Below are positions 1-9,427 of a stretch of 64,000 nucleotides of DNA, in pieces; the first letter of the stretch is position 1, and each line of letters starts with the position of its first letter. Where the stretch lies: the NCBI RefSeq assembly GCF_902806685.2, contig NC_048537.1:15894720-15958719 (forward strand). Reading direction: 5' to 3'. Under the pieces are notes generated by a model. It had not been told where the DNA came from. It saw only the letters and a list, made by a program, of their open reading frames with translations, and searched no databases. Source of the stretch: Maniola hyperantus (taxonomy: Eukaryota; Arthropoda; Insecta; Lepidoptera; Nymphalidae). The translations under genes and the position numbers were made by a program.

Positions 1-423
1 AAACACACAAAATACAAAATAATATAACATACGCAATACGCATGTAGAGCATATTCGGTCATAGATTTATCATAGTAGTAATTAATCTATGTATTCAGTA
101 ATCACTAAAGCAAAGTGAACATAGTGGCTAAATCTGATAAACACAATCTCTAAACTAAATTATCAGATTTAAATCTTGTGCTTCCCTTTCCTGCAGGAAG
201 TATTATGAAAGGGACTATAATACATTTAGATTTTAGACCTAACTGAAATTAGTTTACAGATGTTTAGTCAATAGTATTTTACTGTCCACGGATTTGGTAG
301 GTTAAGAAGTGCCAAAGAAAGAGTTTAATTTTTTATAATATATTTAAAATAAAGAAATATAATATTTTCTGTGGTTTTTTATTTTGACGATGTACTACAG
401 TTGACGAACAAACTGATAGTTCA

Positions 424-507
424 GTTGCAACCCTTCTCACTTTTCAATCTGGATGAGGTCCGTACTCTAGTGAGCCGGCGCGGCGGCGATGGGATGATCA
501 TGAACCA
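424..507 (+). mobile_element. SINE 3' fragment
   Basis: Matches the last ~80 bp of the SINE family (CCTTCTCAC...AGTGAGCCGGCG...GATGGGATGATCATGA). Confidence 0.6.
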
Positions 508-1609
508 ATAGTAGGCATCTGATGGATAGTTTCTCTCTGTGCCATCTAACTCCGCGACAAAGTTACGTTAGTCATCTTTTATTATTAGAAGTGAAAAGTA
601 GCCCTTTTTAGGGTAAAGTGGCTAATTATGGCAACTTTGGTGTGTCAAAGAACCATAGAGTATAAACTAATTGTTAATTTGATTTAGTGCAAAAGATACA
701 AAAACACTAGAATCCAGAACAGGGAAGCGATTAATAAAAAACGGTTAAATGTCAAACTTATTTCCATATTTTAACAACTGGTGGCGCGATTGTAGCTGTT
801 TTTTTGTTCGCGAATATTTCTATTTTGTGTTCGACGAAAACAAGAACTTTTAAATTTAGAACATACTAAAGTGCAAGTGCTTTATTATATTATTGAGAAT
901 TCATTAAATTAAGTGCATAAACGTTTACAGAAGAAACTACACCAGCGGCGGTTTCCAAAGTGAGTTCTAGTTATATATCCTAGCGCAGACTGACACAAAA
1001 GTCGATCGATATTACAAAATAACTATTTAATTACTTAAATTATTCATTTTATGGATTTACCTTTGCACGGAGAGTCGTATTTACTTACATAAAGAATTCT
1101 TTCAAACAGTAATGACTCTTGAAAAACTCAGAAATAGGTCAGCGTTTTATAAAAAAATAAAATAAGAAAAAATATGTTTTTAGTCGTCTTGTAAGTTTTC
1201 TAATAGGTACTCGTTTGTAGCAAAAATAATAATTTCTCGCTTATTTCTGATGATTGATATCGTTTGGGCTTAGTTGTGTTAGTGTTTTTAATAAATTACA
1301 AAAAGTTACTGCGGTTTATTTCAGAAAGTCCAATGAATCAAAAAAAAATCGTATCTAGGTAAAAAGCCTTGCAAAACATCGATCGCCAGAAATATTCTGA
1401 TATTACCAACGTTTAAATATGTCTAAAAGCTACATAAGCTTTTAACTTACTTAACTTAAAAAAATAACTGTAACAGCGAGGAATAGGAGATATTTTTCTT
1501 AAGTTAGCCTACTTTTGTCTGAGCTACTTATAATTTTCTACGACAGCTGGTTTCCACACTTGATGAGAGAAGTGTATAAAAAATTCTTCTCCTAGCTGAA
1601 GTCCTACAG
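508..1609. other. AT-rich stretch, nothing identified
   Basis: No long ORF, repeat copy or palindrome noticed. 1-423 and 3053-3385 are equally featureless. Confidence 0.5.
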
Positions 1610-1840
1610 TCAGCCCATATCTAACTCCAGAAGCCTTAGTGTACCAGAATAGCTTTGGTTCTCCTGTAAAGTTTGTAACCCTACCATACCCGATACAAAT
1701 AAGGACGGATACAGGTATGTAATATCCGTTAATTTTTTGTATAAATTGTGAGCAAATTTACGCTGTATTTTTTCTATGGCTAAAGTATAACTTGCATGCG
1801 GAGTAAGCCTTGCAGGCTGAGCGACCCGTTCAGTTCCCAA
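1610..1840 (-). pseudogene. LINE reverse-transcriptase C-terminal relic
   Basis: The frame reads LAIEKIQRKFAHNLYKKL followed by YLYPSLFVSGMVGLQTL, resembling the IQ.KF...L..Y.YLYP.LF..G..G...L pattern at the C-terminus of lepidopteran LINE ORF2s. Neither end of the element can be placed. The apparent start near 1840 is not meaningful. Confidence 0.5.
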
Positions 1841-2135
1841 CCTAGGCTAATGTTGCCTATCCAGCATTATTGAGCAGTGGTAAAATCTGTCTATTGGTTA
1901 CCACTTTTTAAATGTTGGACTGGAGAGCAAAGGAAAGGAATTCATCTATTCTAAGGGTGCATTTCCACTGAAACAGAGCTGAGTGAAGACCTGTGCAATT
2001 GACTAATCAGATCATTCTTAGATGATTTTATCTCATTTTATTATCATATCTCTGCCCCGATTGGTTGAAAACGCAAATCTCTGCTCTCTGCTTTACTTTA
2101 CTATGCTTCACTGGAAACACACCCTAATATTCCTA

Positions 2136-2542
2136 TTTTTAGGGTTCCGGGGTACCTCAAAAGGAAAAACGGAACCCTTGTAGGATCACTTTGTGTGTCT
2201 GTCTGTGTGTCTGTCAGTCTGTCTGTTTGTCAAAAACCTATAGGGTCCTTCCCAGTTCCCATTGACCTAGAATCATGAAATTTGGCAGGTAGGTGGGTCT
2301 TATAGCAGACATAAGGGGAAAAATCTAAAAATCGTGAATTTGTGGTTACATCACAAGAAAAAAAATTAAAATGTGTTCATAAACAAATATTGCTATTTTC
2401 AAGTTTCAAAGTAAGATTACTATACCAAGTGGGGTATCATATGACAGGGCTTTACTTGTACATTCTAAAACAGATTTTTATTTATTTTTATGCATAATAG
2501 TTTTTGATTTATCATGCAAATTGTCAAAAAAATACGACTGTA
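2136..2542 (+). repeat. Interspersed repeat P (AGGGTTCCGTACC...GGAACCCT family), 3' truncated
   Basis: Begins TTTTTAGGGTTCCG and runs through GACCTAGAATCATGAAATTTG-like and AAGTGGGGTATCATATGA landmarks shared with copies at 6404, 14898, 28984, 36082, 38994 and 55272. It lacks the usual end (hairpin GCGAGTC-TG-ACTCGC, then GGCCGGTTTTTT). The class of this family is unresolved to me. Confidence 0.8.
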
Positions 2543-2667
2543 TATATAGCTTTTATGGCGTAGACATCCGCTAAGAAAGGATTTTTGAAAATTCAACCTC
2601 TAAGGGGTTAAAAAAGAGGTTTGAAATTGGTGTTGTCCACGCTGACGAAGTCGCGGGCACAAGCTTG
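2543..2667 (+). mobile_element. Helitron type C, 3' part
   Basis: Interior and hairpin end of a type-C Helitron (CTTG in place of CTAG at 2664-2667). Fused at 2542/2543 to the broken end of the repeat at 2136-2542. Confidence 0.7.
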
Positions 2668-2843
2668 TAAAATATAATTAATCTATGCAAGTAGGTATAT
2701 TGAATAGACATGAATCATGGGTATTAATCGCCTATAGAAAACGTTTTTATTGATCTCTCATTTTTTGCCTGTTGATTAATTGCATCCTAATGACAGAGAG
2801 CATTAGGGCTCCATAATTTATTGTTAAGTAATTTTGTAGGAAA

Positions 2844-3052
2844 CTAGCTTATGCCTGCGAATTCGTGTGGACTACACAAATTTCAAACCCCTATTTTACC
2901 CCCCTTAGTGGTTGAATTTTCAGAAATCCTTTCTTAGCGGATGTCTACGTCATAATAGCTATCTGCATGCCTTTCAGCCCGATCCGTCCAGTAGTTTGAG
3001 CTGTGCGTTGATAGATGTCAGTCAGTCACTTTTCCTTTTATATATATTTAGA
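2844..3052 (-). mobile_element. Non-autonomous Helitron, type C
   Basis: On the minus strand it starts TCTAAATATATA after an A and ends with the hairpin segment GACGAAGTCGCGGGC-like, then ATAAGCTAG before a T (CTAG at 2844-2847). A 5' TC, a 3' hairpin about 10 bp before CTAG and insertion between A and T are the Helitron signature. About 209 bp, non-coding. Confidence 0.8.
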
Positions 3053-3385
3053 TCATAGATTAATTATTGGTCTCGCTCCATTTAGATGTTCGACGGCCGT
3101 GATAATCGTCGTATTTATAATCTCCCTCTTAATAGCGTTTTACGAGTTTTTCGATTTCAATATCTTTAGAATTAGAAGATAAAATCAAACAGATTATCTG
3201 AAATGAATTGCGAATATTTGAAACTGTTTTCGGATTTTTTCTATCGAAGAAATTGTATACAATCGCGTTTGTATTTTCATGATGAATTTAATAGATTAAA
3301 GACCCAAAAAGCACCATTCAAATATCAGAGTTAATGTCTTTTTAATTGAGTTTTCAAATAAATTTGCTTCCAAAAGAATTAAAGA

Positions 3386-3610
3386 CTAAGTGATGCCCGC
3401 GACTTCGTCCGCATGGAATTAGGTTTTTAAAAATCCCGTGGGAACTCTTTAATTTTCCGGGATAAAAAGTAGCCTATGTCACTCTCCAGGTCTCAAACTA
3501 TACCCATGCAAAAATCACCTCAATCCGTTGCTCCGTTGCGACGTGATTGAAGGACAAACCAATAAACCAACAAACAAACACACTTTCGCATTTTATAATA
3601 AGGGTACTGA
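3386..3610 (-). mobile_element. Helitron type B
   Basis: On the minus strand it starts TCAGTACCC after an A (3610) and ends with the hairpin GGACGAAGTCGCGGGC and CTTAG at 3386. It carries the GTTGCTCCGTTGCGACGTGA landmark on the plus strand. About 225 bp. Confidence 0.75.
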
Positions 3611-3615
3611 TATGC

Positions 3616-3904
3616 TTTTTGTGTTGTTTCGGGTTGACTATGCTGCGTAGGCCCTACTGCGCTACAGCGTCACCGGGGAGGGTGGCGAGCGCGAAGCTCC
3701 GTCGGGGGGTGAGCCCTCGGACTCGAAGAAATAATTTGAGAGGTCGGGGGCACGTCCTCCTTTATGGGTGCCTCCTGTGAGGCTCGGACCACGCCCACGG
3801 CTTAAGATGACGTTGGGATAGGTGGAGTTGTTGGACTACTGGTTAGTCCGTACGCCCCTGAGGCCGTGGCGTCCACGTCCGGGTGACGTTAGAAATCGGG
3901 GACC
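3616..3904 (-). mobile_element. 5'-truncated copy of the same jockey-type LINE (3' end only)
   Basis: Reverse-complement match to 44512-44814: the 3' UTR, the last codons of ORF2 (the region encoding the TSPGRGLTPRPRGRT tail) and the AACAACAC...A-tail. The match breaks off just after CGGGGACC at about 3904. Its A-tail begins directly beside the end of a Helitron at 3610. Short ORFs across it are not real genes. Roughly 85-90% identity by eye, so it is older than the 40-kb copy or from another subfamily. Confidence 0.9.
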
Positions 3905-4018
3905 GAAGATTTATGCTTCTTTTGATTACATTAGGGAGACTGTAGGCACCTATCCCACAGGTGCCACGATGGGTTCTAGTGGAAGCCAAGAGTATCTGGC
4001 AAGAATATACTTAGAATA

Positions 4019-4115
4019 ACTTCGTAGCGTGAATTTAGGTTTTCTAAAATCCCTTGAGGCTTCTTTGATTACCAGGGTAAAATGTAGCCTAGGTCTTTAA
4101 TTAGTTTAGAGCCTC
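4019..4115 (-). mobile_element. Helitron fragment (type A/B interior)
   Basis: Diverged match to the shared interior TTTAGGTTTT...AATCCC...GTAGCCTA. Ends not found. Confidence 0.45.
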
Positions 4116-4168
4116 AATATGCGAAAAGATGCGTAAAATGATGGGTAGCGATCGAGCTACTTACGGAT

Positions 4169-4471
4169 CATCATTATGATAAACCCATCGCCGGCTCACT
4201 ACAGAGCACGGGTCTCCTCTCAGAGTGAGAAGGGTTTTGGCCATAGTCTACCACGCTGGCCATAAGCGGGTCACACACCTTTGAGAACATTATTGTGAAC
4301 TCTCAGGCATGCAGGTTTCCTCACGATGTTTTCCTTCACCGTTAAAGCAAGTGATATTTAATTAATTAAAACGCACATAGCTCCGAAAAGAGAGAAGAGA
4401 GAGAGAGAGATGCGTGCGTGATTAGAAGGAGGACGTCCTAACCACTAGGCTATCACAGCTTTTTTTTACGG
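4169..4471 (-). mobile_element. tRNA-derived SINE with TSD, copy 1
   Basis: Minus-strand SINE flanked by ACTTACGGAT at 4159-4168 and 4472-4481 (10-bp TSD). The head reads AGCTGTGATAGCCTAGTGG (box A-like). The box B region is damaged by a GA-repeat expansion near 4388-4410. The body ends in ACCCATCATTATGAT-type tail. Same family as 49193-49494 and 62337-62622. Confidence 0.85.
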
Positions 4472-4747
4472 ACTTACGGATGCTAATGACATATTAAACT
4501 ACCTCAAGAGAAGAGGTAAGATATTTGTATTTAAAAGGAACTTTCGAGTACGCTTTGCGACGAAGAATCCAACAAGAATTAATGGAGAAGGACTTACTTG
4601 TAAATTTTGCACTTATTTATGTCTGTCTGCTGCATGCGATTACATTTACATGCGCCGCAGCTTTTATTCTTGGATGAAACTTGGGACAATTGAAAAAATG
4701 TAACTAAAACTCCTGTGCAAAAATGTATTGCTACCAATTATTATAAA

Positions 4748-5108
4748 CTAGCTGATGCCCGCGACTTTCTCCGCGTGGATTTAGGTTTTTTTAAATCCCG
4801 TGGGAACTCTTTGATTTTTCGGAATATAAGGTAGCCTATGTCTTTCCCTGGGATGTACAGTACACGGCCGAAAGTGATGAACATCGGCCTTTAGAATGAC
4901 ATTTCATCTTTGTAGAGCGTTGTCTCTGTCACTCATACCCATATGACGCTTTGTCGGTGTAAATCTCCTTCTAAAGATCGATGTTCATCACTTTTGGCCG
5001 CGTACTGTAAGCTAACTCTGTACCTGTCAAGATCGGTTTAACTGTTGAGCCGTGAAAATCTAGCAGACAGACAGACAGACACACTTTTGCGTTTATAATA
5101 TTAGTAAA
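4748..5108 (-). mobile_element. Helitron type A interrupted by a TA-duplicating MITE
   Basis: CTAG at 4748-4751 and hairpin GCGAC-TTTCTCC-GCG, then the body. The body is split at 4855 (GGGATG) and resumes at 5008 (TAAGCT). Uninterrupted copies (for example 30252-30456) read GGGATGTAAGCT, so the inserted 150 bp duplicated a TA. Confidence 0.88.
4858..5007. mobile_element. MITE, CAGTACGCGGC family, nested in a Helitron
   Basis: 150-bp element with terminal inverted repeats CAGTACACGGC / GCCGCGTACTG, flanked by TA (4856-4857 and 5008-5009). The internal arms are also complementary (TTGTAGAGCGTTGTC region), so the whole element folds. TA duplication and a CAGT start suggest a Tc1/mariner-type origin. 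Confidence 0.88.
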
Positions 5109-5320
5109 TTAGTATATTTTATTATACCTATTCGCGTGTTTATTATTCGACATTGAGAGAGTATTGTCCGTTGACTCCCTAATCTTCGGCATTCAATTTA
5201 TTTTGCCGCGGCGAGCTCCTCTGTCAGTAACAAATTGTTTTGTGAAACATCTGGAAGATTAATCGAGGCTCAACACGTGCTAAGTAAAACCGCCTCGCGT
5301 GCCAATAAAAACGGTAAACC

Positions 5321-5482
5321 TACAGTCCGCGACAGGTCGAGATGACAATTGGGGTATGAGGCTGGGGGACGCCCCGCACAACCGCACGTCACCCGCGCTC
5401 GCCCGCACTAGGTTAGCGCGGGGGGTGTGCGTGTGTGCGGGGCGTTCCCTCCCCGATTCCCTCGACCTGTCGCGGAGTATAG
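5321..5482. mobile_element. GC-rich TIR element (GCGACAGGTCGAG family)
   Basis: Inverted ends AGTCCGCGACAGGTCGAG (about 5323) and CTCGACCTGTCGCGGAGT (5461-5478) enclose a CpG-rich core with TCGCCCGCACTAGGTTAGCG. A broken relative lies at 40081-40192. The overlapping short ORF is incidental. Confidence 0.8.
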
Positions 5483-5864
5483 TATATTTTTATTTATTCC
5501 TATACAAGTTGGATCCATGGATTGAAAATAAATGTCAAATGAGCTCGGTGGCTATCATTGATGTTGGAAGAGCCATTCTGAGGTAGCTATCATTCAGTAT
5601 TTACTGAGTTAAAGCGGGCTGGTGGGTAGGACACGGCAAAAAACAAGCTTTGCATTCTATAAAATAGAAATTGATAAGGCCATAAACATACACATATATT
5701 AGAAAACTAGCTTTGGTGGGAAAGGTGGTTTTTGTACCCGAATGTGGCTGAAGCCAAAGACATTAAATGTTAAGGATCTTGCGAACTAAAACTGAAAGCC
5801 ATGTCCAAATACTAAATTTTTATAGGAGAGGACTAAAACTAAATTTATATGAGGATAAATATGG

Positions 5865-6030
5865 TCGTGAGTACACAAATTTCAAACCTCTATTTCACCC
5901 TCTTAGGGGTTGAATTTTCAAAAATACTTAGCGAATGCCTACGTCATAACCGCTATTTACATGCCAAATTTCAGCCCAATCCGTCCAGTAGTTTGAGCTA
6001 TGCGTTGATAGATCAGTCAGTCATATATGG
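5865..6030 (-). mobile_element. Helitron type C, partial
   Basis: Interior of the type-C family (TACACAAATTTCAAACC to GCGTTGATAGATCAGTCAGT) without the CTAG hairpin end. Confidence 0.7.
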
Positions 6031-6403
6031 TAGGTGGGGGCTTTACTTAGTGCACCACCTACTTAGGACTTACTTAGGACTTGCCCCCGCCTGCCATACA
6101 TTTTATAATATTTACCTTTCAGCTACCAGTTACTATTTATTAGCAGTTTGGTTTTTAGTTTTTTTAATTACCTAATTTTTCAGCTCAGATTCAGATTTCA
6201 GATCATATTTCCCAGAGGGAGGGGGTTTTCAGACAGGCGTGGGTATTTCACAACATAAAATGAAACTTTCACTTGTACTTCTGATGTTATAATAACGAAA
6301 CTTGCAAACAAAAGTTTTCAAAATGTGTAAACTTGTAATAGGCGTACACAATTCGGATGGTCGTCTGGAAGCTCCATTGAGGGTTTATTGCCTCTTTACA
6401 AAC

Positions 6404-6769
6404 ACTTTTTAGGGTTCCGTACTTCAAAAGAAAAAAAGGTACCCTTATAGGATTACTTCGTTGACTGTCAGTCGTCTGTAGTGTCAAGAAAAACCTATAG
6501 GGTACTTCCCGTTGACCTAGAATCATGAAGGGCAGGTAGGTAGGTTTTATAGCACAACTAAAGGGAAAAAACCGAAAACCGTTAATTTATGGTTACATCA
6601 ACAAACAATACTAAAATGTATCCACGAACATAGTTAGTTTACTAAATCACACATAGATGACGCTGTCCGTCATTAACTTGCAGTGTTGAACATTAGTGTT
6701 AAAATATCTTGTACGACGGTTCGGAACCCTTCGTGTGCGAGTCCGACTTGCACTTTGACCGGTTTTTTA
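6404..6769 (+). repeat. Interspersed repeat P
   Basis: Starts TTTTTAGGGTTCCGTAC and ends GCGAGTCCGACTTGCAC...GACCGGTTTTTT. The middle has diverged (6640-6700). Confidence 0.8.
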
Positions 6770-7022
6770 TCTCTGCAATAATATTTTTTTAATGGGCCAG
6801 TGCTGGAGCGAAAAATTCGGTTAATAGCATTTGAAATGCGACAGAAAAATGCCGCGCGTCTGCGTTGAGGGCGCGCTGGGGTGGCGTAAAAGCTTTTATG
6901 TTTTCCGGACAATGGCTGCTAAACGAAACTGTTCGCATAAATTATCAACCCAGAACGCTCTCTCCCAATGGAAGATGCTTTATATTTCGATTTTATGCTA
7001 GACTATACTTGTTCGACACATC

Positions 7023-7186
7023 AAATGTTCTCATCACGTAGCGGAGCTACATACCTCTATGTTCTCTTTTACGTTGTGATTGCCACAAATTATTATTAAC
7101 TAAAATGTTCTCATCATCACGTAGCGGAGTTCCATACCTCTATGTTCTCCTTTTACGTTGCGATTGCCACAATTTATTATTAACTA
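7023..7186. repeat. Tandem duplication of about 80 bp, two units
   Basis: Unit 1 is 7023-7102 and unit 2 is 7103-7186. Both read AAATGTTCTCATCA...GTAGCGGAG...TATTATTAACTA with a 3-bp ATC expansion and few changes. Unit 2 runs straight into the Helitron CTAG end at 7184. Confidence 0.85.
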
Positions 7187-7398
7187 GCTTATGCTCGCAA
7201 CTTTGTCCGAGTGGACTACAAAAATTTTAAACCCCTATTTCACCCCCTTAGGGGTTGAATTTTCAAAATCCTTTCTTAGCGGATGTCTACGTCATAATAG
7301 CTATCTGCATGCCTAATTTCAGCCCGATCCGTCCATTAGTTTGTGCTGGGCGTTGATAGATCAGTCAGTCAGTCACCTTTTCCTTTTATTTATTTAGA
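7184..7398 (-). mobile_element. Helitron type C, first of a head-to-tail pair
   Basis: CTAG at 7184-7187 and TC end at 7397-7398. Complete, about 215 bp. Directly abuts the next copy. Confidence 0.82.
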
Positions 7399-7611
7399 TT
7401 AGCTTAAGCCCGCGAATTCGTCCGCGTGGACTACACAATTTCACACCCCTATTTTACCTTCTTAGGCGTTGAATTTTCATAATTCCTTGCTTAGCGGATG
7501 TCTAAGTCATAATAGCTACCTGTATGCCTAATTTCAGCCCGATCCGTTGAGTAGTTTGAGCTGTGCGCTGATAGATCAGCCAGTCACCTTTTTCATTTAT
7601 ATATATTTAGA
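7399..7611 (-). mobile_element. Helitron type C, second of a head-to-tail pair
   Basis: Begins TTAGCTTAAGCCCGCGAATT (decayed CTAG end) right where the first copy stops, and ends ATATATTTAGA at 7611. Confidence 0.8.
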
Positions 7612-8424
7612 TAATTATATAGTTACAAGAAGTGTCTGCGCCTATGTTTGCTTAACATTAAGCTAAGTTTCTTTTTAGCCATCTTTTTACATTTAAAACG
7701 TCACAAATTGTTAATAACTCCAGTTAAAACAGTGTCGAGGATTTGTAAAATACCTATCCTACCGACTGCGCCAAAATGACAAAGAGCAGTATTCTCATCC
7801 CAAGGCATTAAGAAACCTCTGGCTTTATATGGCGCCTGGTTATGGCATGTGAACGTAATTTAAGTCACTACAGGGTCTTGTAAAGATTCTTATAGACCTT
7901 TGAAAAAATGCTGCATTTCACAAGCCATAAAGTAGCCGTAAAAAAGCAGCCATAACTGCAAAAAAGCAGCCATAGCTGCAAAAAGTAGTCGTAGATCTAA
8001 ACTGTAATTGCGGTAAGCCTTTTAAGCGTATTATAATGGTCATTATTTAAATTTATATCGTTATTCGTAGGCTTTCTTAGCAGAACGAATGAGGCTCAAA
8101 GTAATCGGCAAGAAATATGGGTGCCAGGTGGCTGCGGAGTGGGACGATAAATAACGTCTAAATAAACCCGCTGTAAAAGTTACACCGAATAATATGATTC
8201 ACCCCTAAGACGTCGTCTTTCCTGTCCCGGGAACAATGTTTAAAATTCACGGGGCGTTATTATCACTGTTATTCATGGACGAGTTTTGTTTTGATGAAAC
8301 TTTTATTGGAGCCATTGATAGACGAAAGCCTCGAGAAAAACAGTGATACAGGAATGTTCCGAAGTTCAAAAAGAATTTCCTCGCAGATGCAATTAATGGA
8401 TTTGTAAGAACACAAATTAGAAAG
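7612..8424. other. Unassigned AT-rich stretch
   Basis: Only a short local repeat AAAAAGCAGCCATA (about 7932-7985) is visible. 8801-9167 is also unassigned. Confidence 0.45.
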
Positions 8425-8800
8425 CTCAGAGTCACTCAGCGGGCGATGGAGAGAGCTATGCTTGGTATCAACGTGATCAAATCAGAAATGAAGAGATCCG
8501 TAGGAGAACCAGAGCAACCGACATAGCCCAGCGGGCTGCGAAGCTGAAGTGGTAATCTATATTGGCATGGCACATAGATCCAAAACCTGATAGACGTTGG
8601 GGTCTTAAGGTGCTAGAACGGCGATCTCGCACCGGAAAGCGCATCGTTGGAAGACCTCCCACTAAGACCTAAGTGAACAGGCGACATCAGACGAGTAGCA
8701 GTGTGCAGATGGATTCAGGCGGCACAGGACGTGACTTGTGGTCCCTACAAGAGACTAATGTCCAGCAACGGACGTCTATTGGTTGATGATGATGAACTTA
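8425..8800 (+). pseudogene. RTE-type LINE 3' relic (ORF C-terminus)
   Basis: Plus-strand conceptual pieces include DQIRNEEIRRRTRATDIAQR, DRRWGLKVLERRSRTGKR and IVGRPPTK, followed by WIQAAQD-like and SNGRLLVDDDE sequence ending in a GATGATGA tail. Stops and frameshifts break it. The same 3' module recurs at 38490-38880, 48495-48775, 54590-54790 and 57704-57910. Confidence 0.8.
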
Positions 8801-9167
8801 GAAATCAAGTGCAAATGTCTATATTAACCAATGTAGTATACATAGAAGTCATTGATATTAACACTACGTGGTAGACACTTTTTCATGCGAACGTTTGCGT
8901 TCTGTAGAAAAAATTAGAGTGGAATTACTCAGACTAGTTGCCAGATGGGCAATGATGGAGCGAATTAGATTATGTGGTTTTTTGATTATTTTCTCTTCCT
9001 GGTTGTGCTAACTTACGTGCTCCGATATATTTCGTTGGCTTAATAGGAAAATCCAATCTAAAATCATTAAGGTGGCTCTGCCGATAACTTTCATCCAATT
9101 TTTGCTTGCGGAATTTTGCTTCGGTAATTGGGTAGCAGATATTTTTATAAAATTCTGTTTTCTATAA

Positions 9168-9427
9168 TCAGTACCCTTATTATAAAATAATGCGAAAGTG
9201 TGTTTGTTTGTTGGTTTGTTGGTTTATTGGTTTATTGGTTTGTTGGTTTGTCCTTCAATCACATCGCAACGGTGCAACGGATTGACGTGATTTCATTTCC
9301 ATTCCATGGGTATAGATGAAGACCTGCAGAGTGACATAGGCTACTTTTTATCCCGGAAAATAAAAGAGTTCCCACGGGATTTTTAAAAAACCTAATTCCA
9401 CGCAGACGAAGTCGCGGGCATCAGCTT
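9168..9427 (+). mobile_element. Helitron type B, complete
   Basis: Starts TCAGTACCCTTATTATAA after A (9167) and ends GACGAAGTCGCGGGCATCAG, then CTTG at 9424-9427. Contains an expanded GTTTGTTGGTTT tract (9203-9251). Confidence 0.8.
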
